Shown here piece after piece: positions 1 through 8,936 of a DNA stretch of 64,000 nt. The notes under the pieces are model-generated. The model saw nothing but the letters and a program-made list of their open reading frames with translations, was not told where the DNA came from and made no database searches. Where the stretch lies: assembly GCF_000187895.1 (NCBI RefSeq), contig NZ_DS990134.1:186001-250000 (forward strand), read 5' to 3'. Numbering within the stretch: position 1 is the first letter of the stretch; each line of letters starts with the position of its first letter. The position numbers and the translations under genes were made by a program. This stretch comes from Phocaeicola plebeius DSM 17135 (lineage in GTDB: Bacteria; Bacteroidota; Bacteroidia; Bacteroidales; Bacteroidaceae).

Positions 1-732
1 TGTCTTAATGATATTTACCGGCAATGTGGCTCCTGAGCATAATACCATCAATTGTTTCCGAAGCAGTCGGTTAAAGGATGTGCTGAAGACAGTTCTCGCC
101 ACCATTGTAAGAAGCAATTTTGGATGTTGCTTGTACCGACGGGACGAGGATGGAAACGAACTACTTATATGCGTTCAGCCATGGTATTAAAACCTTCATA
201 AAATACAACTATTTCCATCAGGAACAGAAAAGGAACTTCAGGAATGACCGTTTCTGTCTGCTAACTTCTAGTATAATGTCCGATGGGCCAGAGGATGGAA
301 AGGCTCTCTGATGTAAGATAGACGATAGACAACGGCTTTGAACAGACTATCTCTAGATACAGGATACAGAATTGTAGTGGCTGTCCGTTGATATAGGAGA
401 AGGTCGGAAGGTTTGTACAAGTGAATTACCGGTTGAGGAAAATCAAGGAAAGGGTACGCAAGGAGCTCCTCTTTGCGGAAGGTCTTAAGTTCCGCGGTCA
501 GCGGTCGCAGGATTTGGAAACCGTATTGGGGAATTTCAAGAACAGCAAGCACTTCAAGAGGTTTTATCTTTGTGGGCTGAAGAAAGTAGAATTTGAATTT
601 GGCCTGCTGGTCATAGCGCGTGACTTATCAAAAGCAGTTTTTAGGAGGAAATTGGCGGTAAAAAACATTTGTAGCGATGAAATTAGCAAGTGGAAACTTA
701 TAAACTTCTTTCTTGGAGGAAAATCCAAATGA
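1..732 (+). pseudogene. Decayed IS1182-type transposase remnant, open at left edge
   Basis: Three reading frames together carry the landmarks of IS1182-like transposases, in the right order. Near 8-110 (frame 2) there is a segment APEHNTINCFRSSRLKDVL. Near 130-160 (frame 3) there is CTDGTRMETN. From 277 (frame 1) come CPMGQRMERLSD, then QNCSGCPL near 370, and a C-terminal block (421-700) with GNFKNSKHFKRF and GLLVIARDL. At least one frameshift lies near 110-125, and in-frame stops fall near 325 and 394 in frame 1. The central part is far shorter than in an intact transposase of about 450-550 residues, so there is also a large internal deletion. The N-terminal part lies outside the window. It cannot encode a working transposase. 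Family placement rests on remembered family motifs, not on a search. Confidence 0.8.
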
Positions 733-754
733 TTTTAGCTTGATATGAAATAAC

Positions 755-789
755 AGAGGCCATCTCAAATTTATTTTGAAACAGCCTCT
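755..789. terminator. Inverted repeat between transposase remnant and TlpA-like gene
   Basis: AGAGGC at 755-760 pairs with GCCTCT at 784-789, and the inner bases pair further when G-U pairs are allowed, giving about 15 bp. It lies 18 bp past the stop of the minus-strand gene at 807 and could be its terminator, though the following minus-strand T run is weak. Alternatively it is a terminal inverted repeat or transcription stop left by the decayed insertion sequence. Confidence 0.4.
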
Positions 790-806
790 TCAAATTGGAT
801 TAGCGT

Positions 807-2705
807 TTATTTAATCATTTCCTTCAAGGTATTTTTCATGACTTCATGGTCGCGGAAGTCGTTGCGGAGCTGATAGTGTCCGGACTTGTCCACCAGCACA
901 TACGAAGGAATACCGTCTATTTTGAACTGTTCACAAAGGTACTTCCATTGCTCGTCGTTCAGACGGAAATGTTTCCCCTTGATGTTCGGAATCGCCTGTT
1001 TGTAAGTGACGAGGGGAGACGTTTCGTTGGCCAGGTAAATCCATACTAGGTTGTCGCTCTTCAGTTCCTGTTCCTTCAGCGGTTCGTTGGCACGGATAGA
1101 CATGCGGCAAGGTCCGCACCAGGTGTTCCAGAAATCCACCAGGATAACTTTTCCCTTGTAGGGCGCGATGAGGGCTTCGAAGAGCTTGTCCGGGGTTACT
1201 TCGGGTGTCTTTTCGATGACGGCTTTTCCCTCTACCGCCTTGAGTGCGATTTGCGTATTTTCCTGCATCTTCAGCAAGGCTTCACGCCAGAAAGGATTCT
1301 GTACATCATCCAGTATTTTCAGATCGGCCTCAGTGAGAACAGCGTTTGAAGCTTTCTGTGTCAAAGGCAACACCAGTTTCAACTCGGAAGCAAAGGTACC
1401 TTCCAAGCCCACTTCTTTAGGCCATGCGATATCAGGGCTAGATACAGCTGATACATAACTTATCAAATCCTTTCCCATCAGCAGCTTGGGGTCGGCAATG
1501 GAGAAAAGTTTGCACAATTCCGCACGATTTTCAGCTGTCAGCGGGTCGATTTTGATATCCAGGGGTTTTGAGCGCTCCCATTGGTTATGTATTTTTCTGT
1601 AATTATGTTCGCGGAACCAGTCGCCTTGTGCCATGGCCTCGACTGCCTCCTGCTTTAAATTAATTAAGGCCAGTTCTTTACCTATAGGCGGTAGCTTACT
1701 TTGAGCAATACTGTCTGAAAGTGCTTGATAACTACTGATGACATGCTGTGTGTATTCGGCAGCCGTCATCTTGTAGTCGGCAAACTCGCCTGTGTACAAA
1801 TTCATGCCATAATACTTGTCTGAATACAAAGACGGAGCTGATAGTCCGGCATATGTACCTGAGAAATAACAGAAAGGAATGTTCTTGAATGTCGGCAACT
1901 GTTTCTTTTCTGTTCGACGCTTCAGAATATACTGCCCGCTGTGCCGCATGTCCACATAGAGGTCTATTTCCTCACCTGGCGCCAACCATATTTGTTTATT
2001 TATCATGCCTACGCTGATCAAAGCTTGTGCAGGCCCGTATTGCCAGAACTTGAATTCAGCCATACCCATAGAGTCGATGGCGGCCTTATAAGGCTGCTGG
2101 CCATTCATTAGCGTATTGAGGTAAATATCGGCTTCCTTGGCCAGCTCTTTCCGATAGCCTGAAAGGTGCATGCGTACCACCGTTTCACCCACCTTGAACT
2201 GAGGGGCGGGCATAACATCGGGGATGGCTTCGGTCATACGGATGGCTTCGGCCGGGATGTCAGACGGCACGGTAGCTTCCGTTTTTCCCGTCAGGTCGAT
2301 ACCGAACAGCTTGAAACAGTCGTCGCAATCGGATTCGATGAAGTCGAATGAGCGTGTGTCGCGGGGGAGGGGCTCAAAGCTCAGTCGGAAGGAGGCTTCT
2401 CCTGTTTCGGGCATCCAGAAAAGAGAATCTGCTTCAATGCCTTGTGTGCCTTTCAAGGCATATTTCTTGCCGTCGGCTTGCAGGTAAGACTCTGAACTGA
2501 TTTTAATCCAGTAGTGCGGGCGGAAATAAGCGTCCGTATAGAGCACCGTGGCCGTGTCGCTCAGTTCCACTTTCGCAATGTCGAGTGTCATGGTGTTGGC
2601 AGACTCGATGAAAGGGTTTTCTACGCTTCTGATGACAGGTGTGTTTGCGGTGGTGGCCAGCCATGCTGTGGCGGCCAATGCCAGTAGGGCAATTTTATTT
2701 TTCAT
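807..2705 (-). CDS. TlpA-like thioredoxin-fold protein with long N-terminal region
   Basis: This 632-residue exported protein starts with a signal peptide (residues 1-20, MKNKIALLALAATAWLATTA). A C-terminal thioredoxin-like domain of the TlpA/ResA type covers about residues 500-632. The active site is WCGPC at 529-533, and a cis-proline segment GIPSYVLVD sits near 598. Such domains act in the periplasm as thiol-disulfide oxidoreductases. The preceding 480 residues show no motif I recognise; family members of 350-400 residues often have a shorter DUF4369-type N-terminus. It lies 62 bp downstream of the M28 peptidase gene on the same strand and is probably cotranscribed. The true substrate is unknown. 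The assignment of the redox domain is firm; the role of the N-terminal part is not. Confidence 0.85.
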   Translation of the reverse strand: MKNKIALLALAATAWLATTANTPVIRSVENPFIESANTMTLDIAKVELSDTATVLYTDAYFRPHYWIKISSESYLQADGKKYALKGTQGIEADSLFWMPETGEASFRLSFEPLPRDTRSFDFIESDCDDCFKLFGIDLTGKTEATVPSDIPAEAIRMTEAIPDVMPAPQFKVGETVVRMHLSGYRKELAKEADIYLNTLMNGQQPYKAAIDSMGMAEFKFWQYGPAQALISVGMINKQIWLAPGEEIDLYVDMRHSGQYILKRRTEKKQLPTFKNIPFCYFSGTYAGLSAPSLYSDKYYGMNLYTGEFADYKMTAAEYTQHVISSYQALSDSIAQSKLPPIGKELALINLKQEAVEAMAQGDWFREHNYRKIHNQWERSKPLDIKIDPLTAENRAELCKLFSIADPKLLMGKDLISYVSAVSSPDIAWPKEVGLEGTFASELKLVLPLTQKASNAVLTEADLKILDDVQNPFWREALLKMQENTQIALKAVEGKAVIEKTPEVTPDKLFEALIAPYKGKVILVDFWNTWCGPCRMSIRANEPLKEQELKSDNLVWIYLANETSPLVTYKQAIPNIKGKHFRLNDEQWKYLCEQFKIDGIPSYVLVDKSGHYQLRNDFRDHEVMKNTLKEMIK

Positions 2706-2767
2706 ATGTATGCAGGTTTAATTGTTTGCGTAAATATAGAAAAACAGAGGTAAATCTTTTCTCATTG

Positions 2768-4315
2768 TCAATTCTCTTCATAGACTCCTTCCCGTGGCAG
2801 AGGTTTGTCGAGGTTGGCTACACCTAAGGCGGTGATGGCAGTGACAGTTGCCGTATGCTCCAGGTATTCCGGGATGTTCTTGGTAAACAAATCACGTTCG
2901 GTATGCCAGATTTCCCCATAATTGAAATTATATCCTTTGACATCTTTTGTGGTAAATCCGTATGTGGGGACGCCATACGTGGCAAATACTTCTGAGTCGG
3001 TACCACCCGCCACCTTCGGTTGTTTACGGGGCGGACGCACGGTTACTTTAAACGGAATGTCTGCCCGAATCTTCTGGATGGGTTGGGTTATCTTGACGAA
3101 ATCATCATACATCGCTTGCGAGACCGCTATTCCAACGGGAGGTTCCGGCCCTCCGTCACGGTTGAATACGTTGACAATCTTCGGCAACTCCTGTTGATGT
3201 TTCTTGCAATAGGCTTTCGAGCCTAACAGACCGAATTCTTCCCCGGCAAAGGCGATGAAGAGGATCGTTCTCTTGGGTTTGGCTCCGGATAATGCCAGCA
3301 TACGGGCAGCTTCCATCATGGGGGCAATCCCTGTGCCACAGTCGATGCCGCCTGTACCCGTATCAAAGGCATCTAAGTGTCCGCAGACGATGACTTGCTC
3401 GTCCGGGTACTTGCTGCCCCGTATCGATGCCACTACGTTGTGGTATTTAATCGGTCCGAGCTTGAAATGATTGCGGATATCGAACTCCAGCAGGAAGTCT
3501 TCCCGCCGTTCTTTTACCATCTGAGCAATGATGTCGAACTGATGCCGGTCGAGCTTGATGTCAGGAACTTCCGGCAGGTTGTCGAACGTCATGCTGTCAA
3601 TCATCTTCCGGTCATAGAGCGCGCGGATAGGCAACTCTGATGACTGAATGAATCCTAAGGCGCCGGCTTCAACCATCTCATGGTAGTAAAGCGCCGGGAA
3701 TTCCTTATAAGGAATCATCTTGTTGTTTTCACCTTTCTCCCAGTTCCTTTTTCGGAGTTCGGCATTCTTCTGGTCGATTTCTTTATTCTCTTGTTTGATA
3801 GCCTGACGGATAGAATCAGCCTGTGCCGTCCGGTCGATTGGCCAGCCGTTGTTTGTGCCGGAAATCAGTACCCAGGCTCCTTTTAATTTGAGTTTGATGC
3901 GTTCGAATTCCTGATCGGTTCGGGGCTCCATCAAAACGTGGCCGCGCTGTACCCCTTTCGTTCCGGAAGTATACGAAGGAGTCGCGAAATGGAGGGTCAT
4001 TCCATGGTCGTGGCTCAACAACTTTCCAAACCAAGGCCCGCGGTTAAAACCGACAGAGAGTTCGCCGGCTTCTTCCAGTTGAGCGTCCAGCCCCCACTTC
4101 TTGTATTCGTGTACCATCCATTCGGCCGCATTCTCATACGCATCTGACCCGATGGGGCGTCCGCCAAAACGGTTGGTCAGTATATCCAGCTGGTGTGTGG
4201 CCTGATTATCCTGATGTCCGATTTCAATAATCTTCTCAACAACGGCTTTCTGAGCGAAGAAAGGCTGTGTTCCTAATGACAAAAATACAGTGCAGCAAAA
4301 TAGTAGCTTTTTCAT
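2768..4315 (-). CDS. M28-family zinc metallopeptidase, secreted
   Basis: A 515-residue protein with a signal peptide (residues 1-21, ending AQK). The M28 aminopeptidase/carboxypeptidase Q-type zinc site is complete by inspection: H313 and D315 (GHLDAFD), bridging D325, the catalytic pair E359-E360 (FAGEEFGLLG), D387 (NRDGG) and H471 (IWHTERD). An inserted region at about 110-250 matches the position of a PA-like domain. Enzymes of this family remove amino acids from peptides; it is expected in the periplasm or outside the cell. It heads a two-gene minus-strand unit with the TlpA-like gene. The start at 4315 gives a proper signal peptide. Exact peptide specificity cannot be read from the sequence. 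Confidence 0.9.
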   Translation of the reverse strand: MKKLLFCCTVFLSLGTQPFFAQKAVVEKIIEIGHQDNQATHQLDILTNRFGGRPIGSDAYENAAEWMVHEYKKWGLDAQLEEAGELSVGFNRGPWFGKLLSHDHGMTLHFATPSYTSGTKGVQRGHVLMEPRTDQEFERIKLKLKGAWVLISGTNNGWPIDRTAQADSIRQAIKQENKEIDQKNAELRKRNWEKGENNKMIPYKEFPALYYHEMVEAGALGFIQSSELPIRALYDRKMIDSMTFDNLPEVPDIKLDRHQFDIIAQMVKERREDFLLEFDIRNHFKLGPIKYHNVVASIRGSKYPDEQVIVCGHLDAFDTGTGGIDCGTGIAPMMEAARMLALSGAKPKRTILFIAFAGEEFGLLGSKAYCKKHQQELPKIVNVFNRDGGPEPPVGIAVSQAMYDDFVKITQPIQKIRADIPFKVTVRPPRKQPKVAGGTDSEVFATYGVPTYGFTTKDVKGYNFNYGEIWHTERDLFTKNIPEYLEHTATVTAITALGVANLDKPLPREGVYEEN

Positions 4316-4342
4316 GTGTCAAAGAATTGAATGTTTTTGGTT

Positions 4343-4374
4343 GCAAAAGAAACGATAAAGCGGGTAAAATCAAA
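4343..4374 (-). promoter_or_regulatory. Possible promoter of the M28 gene
   Basis: On the minus strand TTTG (complement of 4371-4374), 19 bp, then TTCTTTTGC (complement of 4343-4351). This fits the Bacteroidetes sigma-ABfr pattern with one mismatch in the TA of the -7 element. The predicted transcript start is about 20-25 nt before the ATG at 4315. Confidence 0.4.
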
Positions 4375-4478
4375 ATAAAGAGTAAGCTTTTCTTTAAAGA
4401 ATCTTTATGACTTCGGCATTTCCGGTTCTGTAAATACCGGTTTGTGTGTTTTTCAGTTGTCCACCGGATAAATAGAAA

Positions 4479-4510
4479 AAGTCCCGTAAAACGTTGATTT
4501 TACGGGACTT
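4479..4510 (-). terminator. Intrinsic terminator after tRNA-Ser
   Basis: AAGTCCCGTAAAA (4479-4491) and TTTTACGGGACTT (4498-4510) form a perfect 13-bp stem with a 6-base loop. Read on the minus strand the stem is followed by TTTTTC, so it terminates transcription coming from tRNA-Ser. Confidence 0.85.
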
Positions 4511-4545
4511 GTCTTAATTTGACTACCTAATGTCTTAGGTTTCAG

Positions 4546-4630
4546 CGGAGAGACAGGGATTCGAACCCCGGGTACCTCGCAGTACAACGGTTTTCAAGAC
4601 CGCCGCAATCGACCACTCTGCCACCTCTCC
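4546..4630 (-). tRNA. tRNA-Ser (anticodon UGA)
   Basis: The minus strand gives an 85-nt class II tRNA. The acceptor GGAGAGG pairs with TCTCTCC (one G-U), with discriminator G at 4546. The anticodon loop CTTGAAA has anticodon TGA, a variable arm is present, and the T loop is TTCGAAT. CCA is not encoded. It has its own promoter and terminator. Confidence 0.95.
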
Positions 4631-4670
4631 AAAACTCTTCTTGAGAGTTGCCTTGTTTCTCAAAGGCGGT

Positions 4671-4702
4671 GCAAAGGTACGCAAAGATTTTTGTTTTCCA
4701 AA
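4671..4702 (-). promoter_or_regulatory. Promoter of tRNA-Ser
   Basis: Minus strand: TTTG (complement of 4699-4702), exactly 19 bp, TACCTTTGC (complement of 4671-4679). This is a perfect match to the Bacteroidetes -33/-7 consensus and lies about 40 bp before the tRNA 5' end. Confidence 0.75.
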
Positions 4703-4732
4703 TTTTTGGAAGAAAAAATCTATCCGTATCCT

Positions 4733-5191
4733 TTATTTTTTCTTTTCCGGGCCTTTCTGACCGTGTTTGAAACCTTTTAGCAGTTCTCTGTGGAAGCGCA
4801 TTTCCGCTTTTTGCAACAGATAGATTTTCTTGGCCGGAAGGAATTGTTTGTATTTCCGCACATATTCCAGTTCCAGTTCGTCGGCTGCAATGCGTGCCTG
4901 AATCACATCTTCCACAATTTTCCCATATTCCGTTTCCGTGGTGTTGGGATTCTTGCCTTGACGCAGTTTCTGCCACGCCTCTTTGTTGTACGCCTGCTTC
5001 TTGTCTTGCAGTTCAAAATAGAGAGGGAAGAATTTTTGTGCTTCGTCGTTGCTCAGTCCCGCCTGCTGAATGAAAAATTCTTTCTGGCGGTTGCGGAATT
5101 CTTCTTTGCTGAATTTGGTATTCTGTGCCTGAATGCAGCTCACACACAAGATGAGCAGGAGAGTCAGGGCATAAAAAGTTCTTTTTATCAT
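4733..5191 (-). CDS. Spy/CpxP-like periplasmic protein (tentative)
   Basis: A 152-residue protein starting at the ATG at 5191, seven bases past the preceding gene; an upstream in-frame ATG at 5224 would overlap that gene and spoil the signal peptide. Residues 1-22 are a signal peptide (TFYALTLLLILCVSCIQAQ). The mature part is almost entirely charged alpha helix, with a conserved-looking core LSNDEAQKFFPLYFELQ. The length and helical character resemble small periplasmic Spy/CpxP or heavy-metal-sensor proteins. The textbook LTxxQ motif is not clearly present. As last gene of the ECF sigma operon it may sense or buffer envelope stress, which is an inference from position. Confidence 0.6.
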   Translation of the reverse strand: MIKRTFYALTLLLILCVSCIQAQNTKFSKEEFRNRQKEFFIQQAGLSNDEAQKFFPLYFELQDKKQAYNKEAWQKLRQGKNPNTTETEYGKIVEDVIQARIAADELELEYVRKYKQFLPAKKIYLLQKAEMRFHRELLKGFKHGQKGPEKKK

Positions 5192-5198
5192 GGTTGGT

Positions 5199-5582
5199 TT
5201 ATTTATAAATTTCCGTATCTGCATCAGTGAGATACTCGTATAGAGTATAGTCGTCCATCATGGTCTGGTCGACAATGGGGTCGATGTATTCATCGGGTAC
5301 TTCTGAAAATTCCATGTCACCCATAGTGCCGGCGGCAGGCGATTGTGCTTCTTTTTCACCCACGAACATCCGTACGCTGAGCATCAGGCCGCAGAACATG
5401 GCAGCCATGTACACCCAAGGTTTGACGCGTGCCCACAGCGTGAGCTGAGGTGCAGGCTGTACTTCTCGTTCCGGAAGCTTGTCCATCAGCTGTTCCGTGA
5501 AGTTAGCAAAGTAACCTTCAGGCACTGTGAACGGGTTCTCGGTTCCACATCTCTTTAATAAGTCAGTTTCTTCCTTTTTCAT
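5199..5582 (-). CDS. Anti-sigma-factor-like single-pass membrane protein
   Basis: A 127-residue protein with an acidic and polar N-terminal part (residues 1-50), one transmembrane helix at about 55-72 (WVYMAAMFCGLMLSVRM), and an acidic C-terminal tail of about 50 residues rich in D, E and Y. It begins 45 bp after the ECF sigma gene. A one-helix protein directly behind an ECF sigma gene is the usual place for an anti-sigma factor, and small proteins of this shape are common there in Bacteroides. No ZAS (HxxxCxxC) motif is seen, so the assignment rests on position and topology. Confidence 0.6.
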   Translation of the reverse strand: MKKEETDLLKRCGTENPFTVPEGYFANFTEQLMDKLPEREVQPAPQLTLWARVKPWVYMAAMFCGLMLSVRMFVGEKEAQSPAAGTMGDMEFSEVPDEYIDPIVDQTMMDDYTLYEYLTDADTEIYK

Positions 5583-5627
5583 ATTGTTGCCTCCTTTGGA
5601 AGTTAGATTCGAATTTGTAAAAAAGGT

Positions 5628-6179
5628 TTAATCATGCTGGTGAAAAAAATCTTCTATTTTTTTGACGGCATGATGGTAGGATGCCTTCAGTGCGCCTACG
5701 CTAGTGCCTAAGATTTCCGACATGTCCTCGTATTTCATTTCCTGGAAATATTTCAGGTTGAAAATGATGCGCTGTTTCTCGGGCAGTTGCAGGATGGCCT
5801 TCTGAAAAAGCCGTTGCGTTTCGTCGCCGTTAAAGTAAGGGTCGCTTTCCAGCTTGTTTATCAGAGCGGCATCGGCATCGTCGATGGACAGCTGGTTTTC
5901 GGCGCGCTGCTTGTTCAGGAAGTTCAGGCATTCATTGAAGGCGATGCGGTAGAGCCACGTGGAAAGCTTGGCATCTCCCCGGAAATAGTCCAGGTTGGTC
6001 CAGGCCTTGATGAACGTGTTCTGCAACAAGTCGTTGGCATCGTCGTGCGAAACCACCATGCGTCGTATCTGCCAGTACAGCTGTTCGCTGTAGGCCTTCA
6101 CAATCCGTTCGAACGCTTTCCGCTGGGTCGACGGATCCTGAAGCATCAGTATGGTTTCTTTTTCGTTATAATTGTTCAT
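5628..6179 (-). CDS. ECF-type RNA polymerase sigma factor
   Basis: A 183-residue protein with both sigma-70 regions of an ECF factor. Region 2 lies at about residues 20-95 (DANDLLQNTFIKAWTNL, then STWLYRIAFNECLNFL). Region 4 lies at about 125-180 (LPEKQRIIFNLKYFQEM, then YEDMSEILGTSVGALK and a helix-turn-helix). It directs RNA polymerase to a specific promoter set. It heads a three-gene minus-strand operon with an anti-sigma-like membrane protein and a Spy-like periplasmic protein, so an envelope signal is likely. It is not adjacent to either PUL, which argues against the SusC-linked FecI class. Confidence 0.93.
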   Translation of the reverse strand: MNNYNEKETILMLQDPSTQRKAFERIVKAYSEQLYWQIRRMVVSHDDANDLLQNTFIKAWTNLDYFRGDAKLSTWLYRIAFNECLNFLNKQRAENQLSIDDADAALINKLESDPYFNGDETQRLFQKAILQLPEKQRIIFNLKYFQEMKYEDMSEILGTSVGALKASYHHAVKKIEDFFHQHD

Positions 6180-6258
6180 GGCGTGTGCGGGTTCGTCATT
6201 GTTGGGTAAGACGACAATCCGTTGGTTCGGTTTAATAGGGTTAGTTTTCTTTAACTTC

Positions 6259-7173
6259 TTAGAGTGAGATTTTCAGTCCCTCGTCGGCGGCCAGTGTGTC
6301 GGGGAAGATGGCTTGGGCCTCTTCGAGCAGGGCCTTCTCGTCTTCGTAGCGGGCAGAAAAGTGACCGATGAGCAGACGTTTCACCTGCGCGTCCTTGGCA
6401 ATCCGGGCAGCCTGTGCGGCGGTGGAGTGCAGGGTCTGTTTGGCGCGGACGGCTTCGCTTTCGGTAAAAGTCGCTTCATGGAACAGCAAATCCACTCCAG
6501 CCACTTGTGCTGCGATGCGGGGCAGGTAGACCGTATCCGAGCAATAGGCATACGCGCGGGGAGGGTCGGAGGGAGTGGTCAGTTCTGAGTTGGGAATCAC
6601 CCTGCCGTCTTCCAGTGTGTAGTCCTCACCGTTCTTGATGCGGTTCATCATGCAGATGGGAATGCCGTAGAAGTCAATCATGTCGCGCCGGATGTGGTTG
6701 GGTGTCGGCTTCTCGCGGAAGAGAAAACCGCAGGTGGGCAGACGATGACGCAGGGGAATGGTTTCCACGCTGACGGAACGGTCGTCGTAAATGACGGTAC
6801 GTTCGCCGGGGTTGAAGGGGTGGAATACCACCTGATAGGGCATTCCCTTGCAGAAGAATTCCAGTTGAGGCTCCAGCAGGCGTTGCAGGTCGGCATGGGC
6901 ATGAATGTGCAGGTCGGCGGTACGTTCCAGCATGCCGAAGGTAGAAATCAGTCCCATCAGGCCGAAGCAGTGGTCGCCGTGGAGGTGAGAAATGAAGATG
7001 TGGTTCAGCCGGCTGAACTTCAGTTTGGCGCGGCGGAGCTGCACCTGTGCCCCTTCGCCGCAGTCAATCATGAACAGCTTCTCGCGGATGTTAAGCACCT
7101 GCGAGGTCGCCTGATGGCGGGTAGTGGGCAGGGCTGAACCGCATCCCAGGATGTGTATCTCGAATTTTTCCAT
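6259..7173 (-). CDS. rnz: Ribonuclease Z
   Basis: A 304-residue metallo-beta-lactamase-fold nuclease, the usual length for short-form tRNase Z. The signature HLHGDH gives zinc ligands H63, H65, D67 and H68. Further ligands include the late D in YCSDT, and HFSARY near residue 270. An N-terminal GCGSALPT segment is typical of the family. RNase Z cleaves the 3' trailer of tRNA precursors after the discriminator base. That fits here, because the tRNAs in this window do not encode CCA. Its start lies 2 bp after the stop of the CoA-transferase gene, so the two are translationally close. Confidence 0.95.
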   Translation of the reverse strand: MEKFEIHILGCGSALPTTRHQATSQVLNIREKLFMIDCGEGAQVQLRRAKLKFSRLNHIFISHLHGDHCFGLMGLISTFGMLERTADLHIHAHADLQRLLEPQLEFFCKGMPYQVVFHPFNPGERTVIYDDRSVSVETIPLRHRLPTCGFLFREKPTPNHIRRDMIDFYGIPICMMNRIKNGEDYTLEDGRVIPNSELTTPSDPPRAYAYCSDTVYLPRIAAQVAGVDLLFHEATFTESEAVRAKQTLHSTAAQAARIAKDAQVKRLLIGHFSARYEDEKALLEEAQAIFPDTLAADEGLKISL

Positions 7174-7175
7174 TC

Positions 7176-8669
7176 TTATGATTCAAATTGGGTGTTTCGC
7201 ATGTCACCCGTCTCGGCGTACGCTATATGCATCTTGAAGGCGTTGCGCAGCGACATCGGCGTGTGGCAGGACTTTCCTTCCGAAAGTTTCAGGTAGTCCC
7301 ACAGCAGTTGCTTGTAGTCCGGATGCGCGCAGTTTTCAATGATGCAGCGGGCACGTTGCGAAGGCGATTTGCCACGCAAGTCGGCCACGCCCTGTTCCGT
7401 CACGAGGATGCGTACGTCGTGTTCCGTACTGTCCACGTGGGATACTTGGGGCACGATGGACGAAATCAGTCCGTCCTTGGCCACCGACGGGGTGGTAAAG
7501 ATAGACAAATATGCGTTTCTGGCAAAATCTCCCGAGCCTCCAATTCCATTCATTATCTTGCTGCCCGATACATGCGTGCTGTTCACGTTGCCGAAAATGT
7601 CTGCTTCAAGGGCCGTGTTTACCGCAATGATACCCAGGCGGCGAATCATCTCCGGGTGGTTGGTGATTTCCTGCGGGCGCAGCAGGATGCGTTCGCGGAA
7701 GGTGTCGATATGCTCGTACATCGTGTCCAGACGGTCTTCCGACAAGGTGAGCGAACTGCCGGCAGCAAAGCGGATACGGTCTTTCATCATCAGGTCGATG
7801 ACAGAGTTCTGTATCACCTCCGTAAACATGGAGAAAGCTGGAAGGTTCGGGTCGTCACCCAGTGCACCCAGTACCGCATTGGCAATGTTGCCCACACCCG
7901 ACTGCAGGGGAAGGAACTCCTTGGGGATGGCCCCGTTCTTCCATTCGCGCAGCAGGAAGGCAGCCACGTTATGTCCGATTTGCAGGGTTGTCTCATTTTG
8001 CGGTGTAAAGGCCGCGATGTGGTCGCGGGCATTCGTGCGTACCACTCCCGTAATCTTTTTCGGGTCGATTTTCACGCTGATGTGTCCGGCGCGGTCGTTC
8101 ACGTGATACACCGGAATTTCTGTCCGGTAAGGCGGGTTGGCCGGAATATAGATGTCGTGCATGCCGGTAAGTTTTCCCGTATGCGCTTCATTCAGCTCGA
8201 TGATAACCCGTTCGGCCATCTGGAGCAGGGTAGGTGAGATACCTACGGAAGTGCTCAGGATGATTTCTCCGTCGTCCGTCAGGTCGGAAGCTTCTACGAT
8301 GGCTACGTGGATTTTCCCCAGAAAACCGTAACGCACGTCCTGTCCGATTTGCGACAGATGGAGGTCAAAGTACTGCACCTCGTGCTGGTTGATGGATTCG
8401 CGCATGTCCTTGTTCGACTGGAAAGGTGTACGGAACGATACGGCGTGCGCCTTGACCAGCGCGCTGTCCACCTGACAGCCCGTGGCACCGCCCGTGATAA
8501 GGCCTACCTTGAATTCTTTCCCCTGTGCATGCTGTGCTTCTGCGTAGGCAGCCAGTGCTTCCGGCACGGCTTTCGGTGTACCTACCGATGAAAAACCGCC
8601 GATGCCGACGGTATCCCCATGATGAATGGTGGCAGCGGCTTCGGCTGCCGTAATAAATGCGTATGTCAT
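7176..8669 (-). CDS. Acetyl-CoA hydrolase/transferase family (succinate CoA-transferase type)
   Basis: A 497-residue class I CoA-transferase of the acetyl-CoA hydrolase/succinyl-CoA:acetate CoA-transferase family. The N-terminal half contains VGIGGFSSVGTPKAVP. The likely catalytic glutamate is E284 (MFTEVIQNS). The C-terminal half carries EADIFGNVNSTHV and NGIGGSGDF. Such enzymes move CoA between succinate, acetate or propionate; in Bacteroidales they take part in succinate/propionate and acetate metabolism. Choosing among these substrates is not possible by eye. It is the first gene of a minus-strand unit with rnz, has a good -7 element at 8706-8714, and is divergent from the redox operon at 8937. 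Confidence 0.9.
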   Translation of the reverse strand: MTYAFITAAEAAATIHHGDTVGIGGFSSVGTPKAVPEALAAYAEAQHAQGKEFKVGLITGGATGCQVDSALVKAHAVSFRTPFQSNKDMRESINQHEVQYFDLHLSQIGQDVRYGFLGKIHVAIVEASDLTDDGEIILSTSVGISPTLLQMAERVIIELNEAHTGKLTGMHDIYIPANPPYRTEIPVYHVNDRAGHISVKIDPKKITGVVRTNARDHIAAFTPQNETTLQIGHNVAAFLLREWKNGAIPKEFLPLQSGVGNIANAVLGALGDDPNLPAFSMFTEVIQNSVIDLMMKDRIRFAAGSSLTLSEDRLDTMYEHIDTFRERILLRPQEITNHPEMIRRLGIIAVNTALEADIFGNVNSTHVSGSKIMNGIGGSGDFARNAYLSIFTTPSVAKDGLISSIVPQVSHVDSTEHDVRILVTEQGVADLRGKSPSQRARCIIENCAHPDYKQLLWDYLKLSEGKSCHTPMSLRNAFKMHIAYAETGDMRNTQFES

Positions 8670-8705
8670 GTTGTAACTGCTGTTCTTTTGTTAGGTAATA
8701 GTGGA

Positions 8706-8714
8706 GCAAAATTA
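8706..8714 (-). promoter_or_regulatory. -7 element of the CoA-transferase promoter
   Basis: The minus-strand TAATTTTGC is a perfect TAnnTTTGY match, 37 bp before the ATG at 8669. The -33 position reads TTGA, a partial match. On the other strand TATTTTTGT at 8861-8869 could serve the divergent redox operon, but it has no TTTG partner. Confidence 0.5.
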
Positions 8715-8936
8715 GAATTTGTAATTCAGATAATCAATATTTATGACATTTTTTCTGCATAAATGCTGCAAAAAGGCCCTTTATGCGTAAGTTAATCGAA
8801 TATTTATACTGTTTGGGATAAAAAACTGCGCAAAAAGACTCTTCGAAACACAATTCCTTTTATTTTTGTGAGGATTTACCACGCAAACGTGATAGAAAGA
8901 ATATAATAACTAACTAAAATTGCTTTTACTGTGAAT

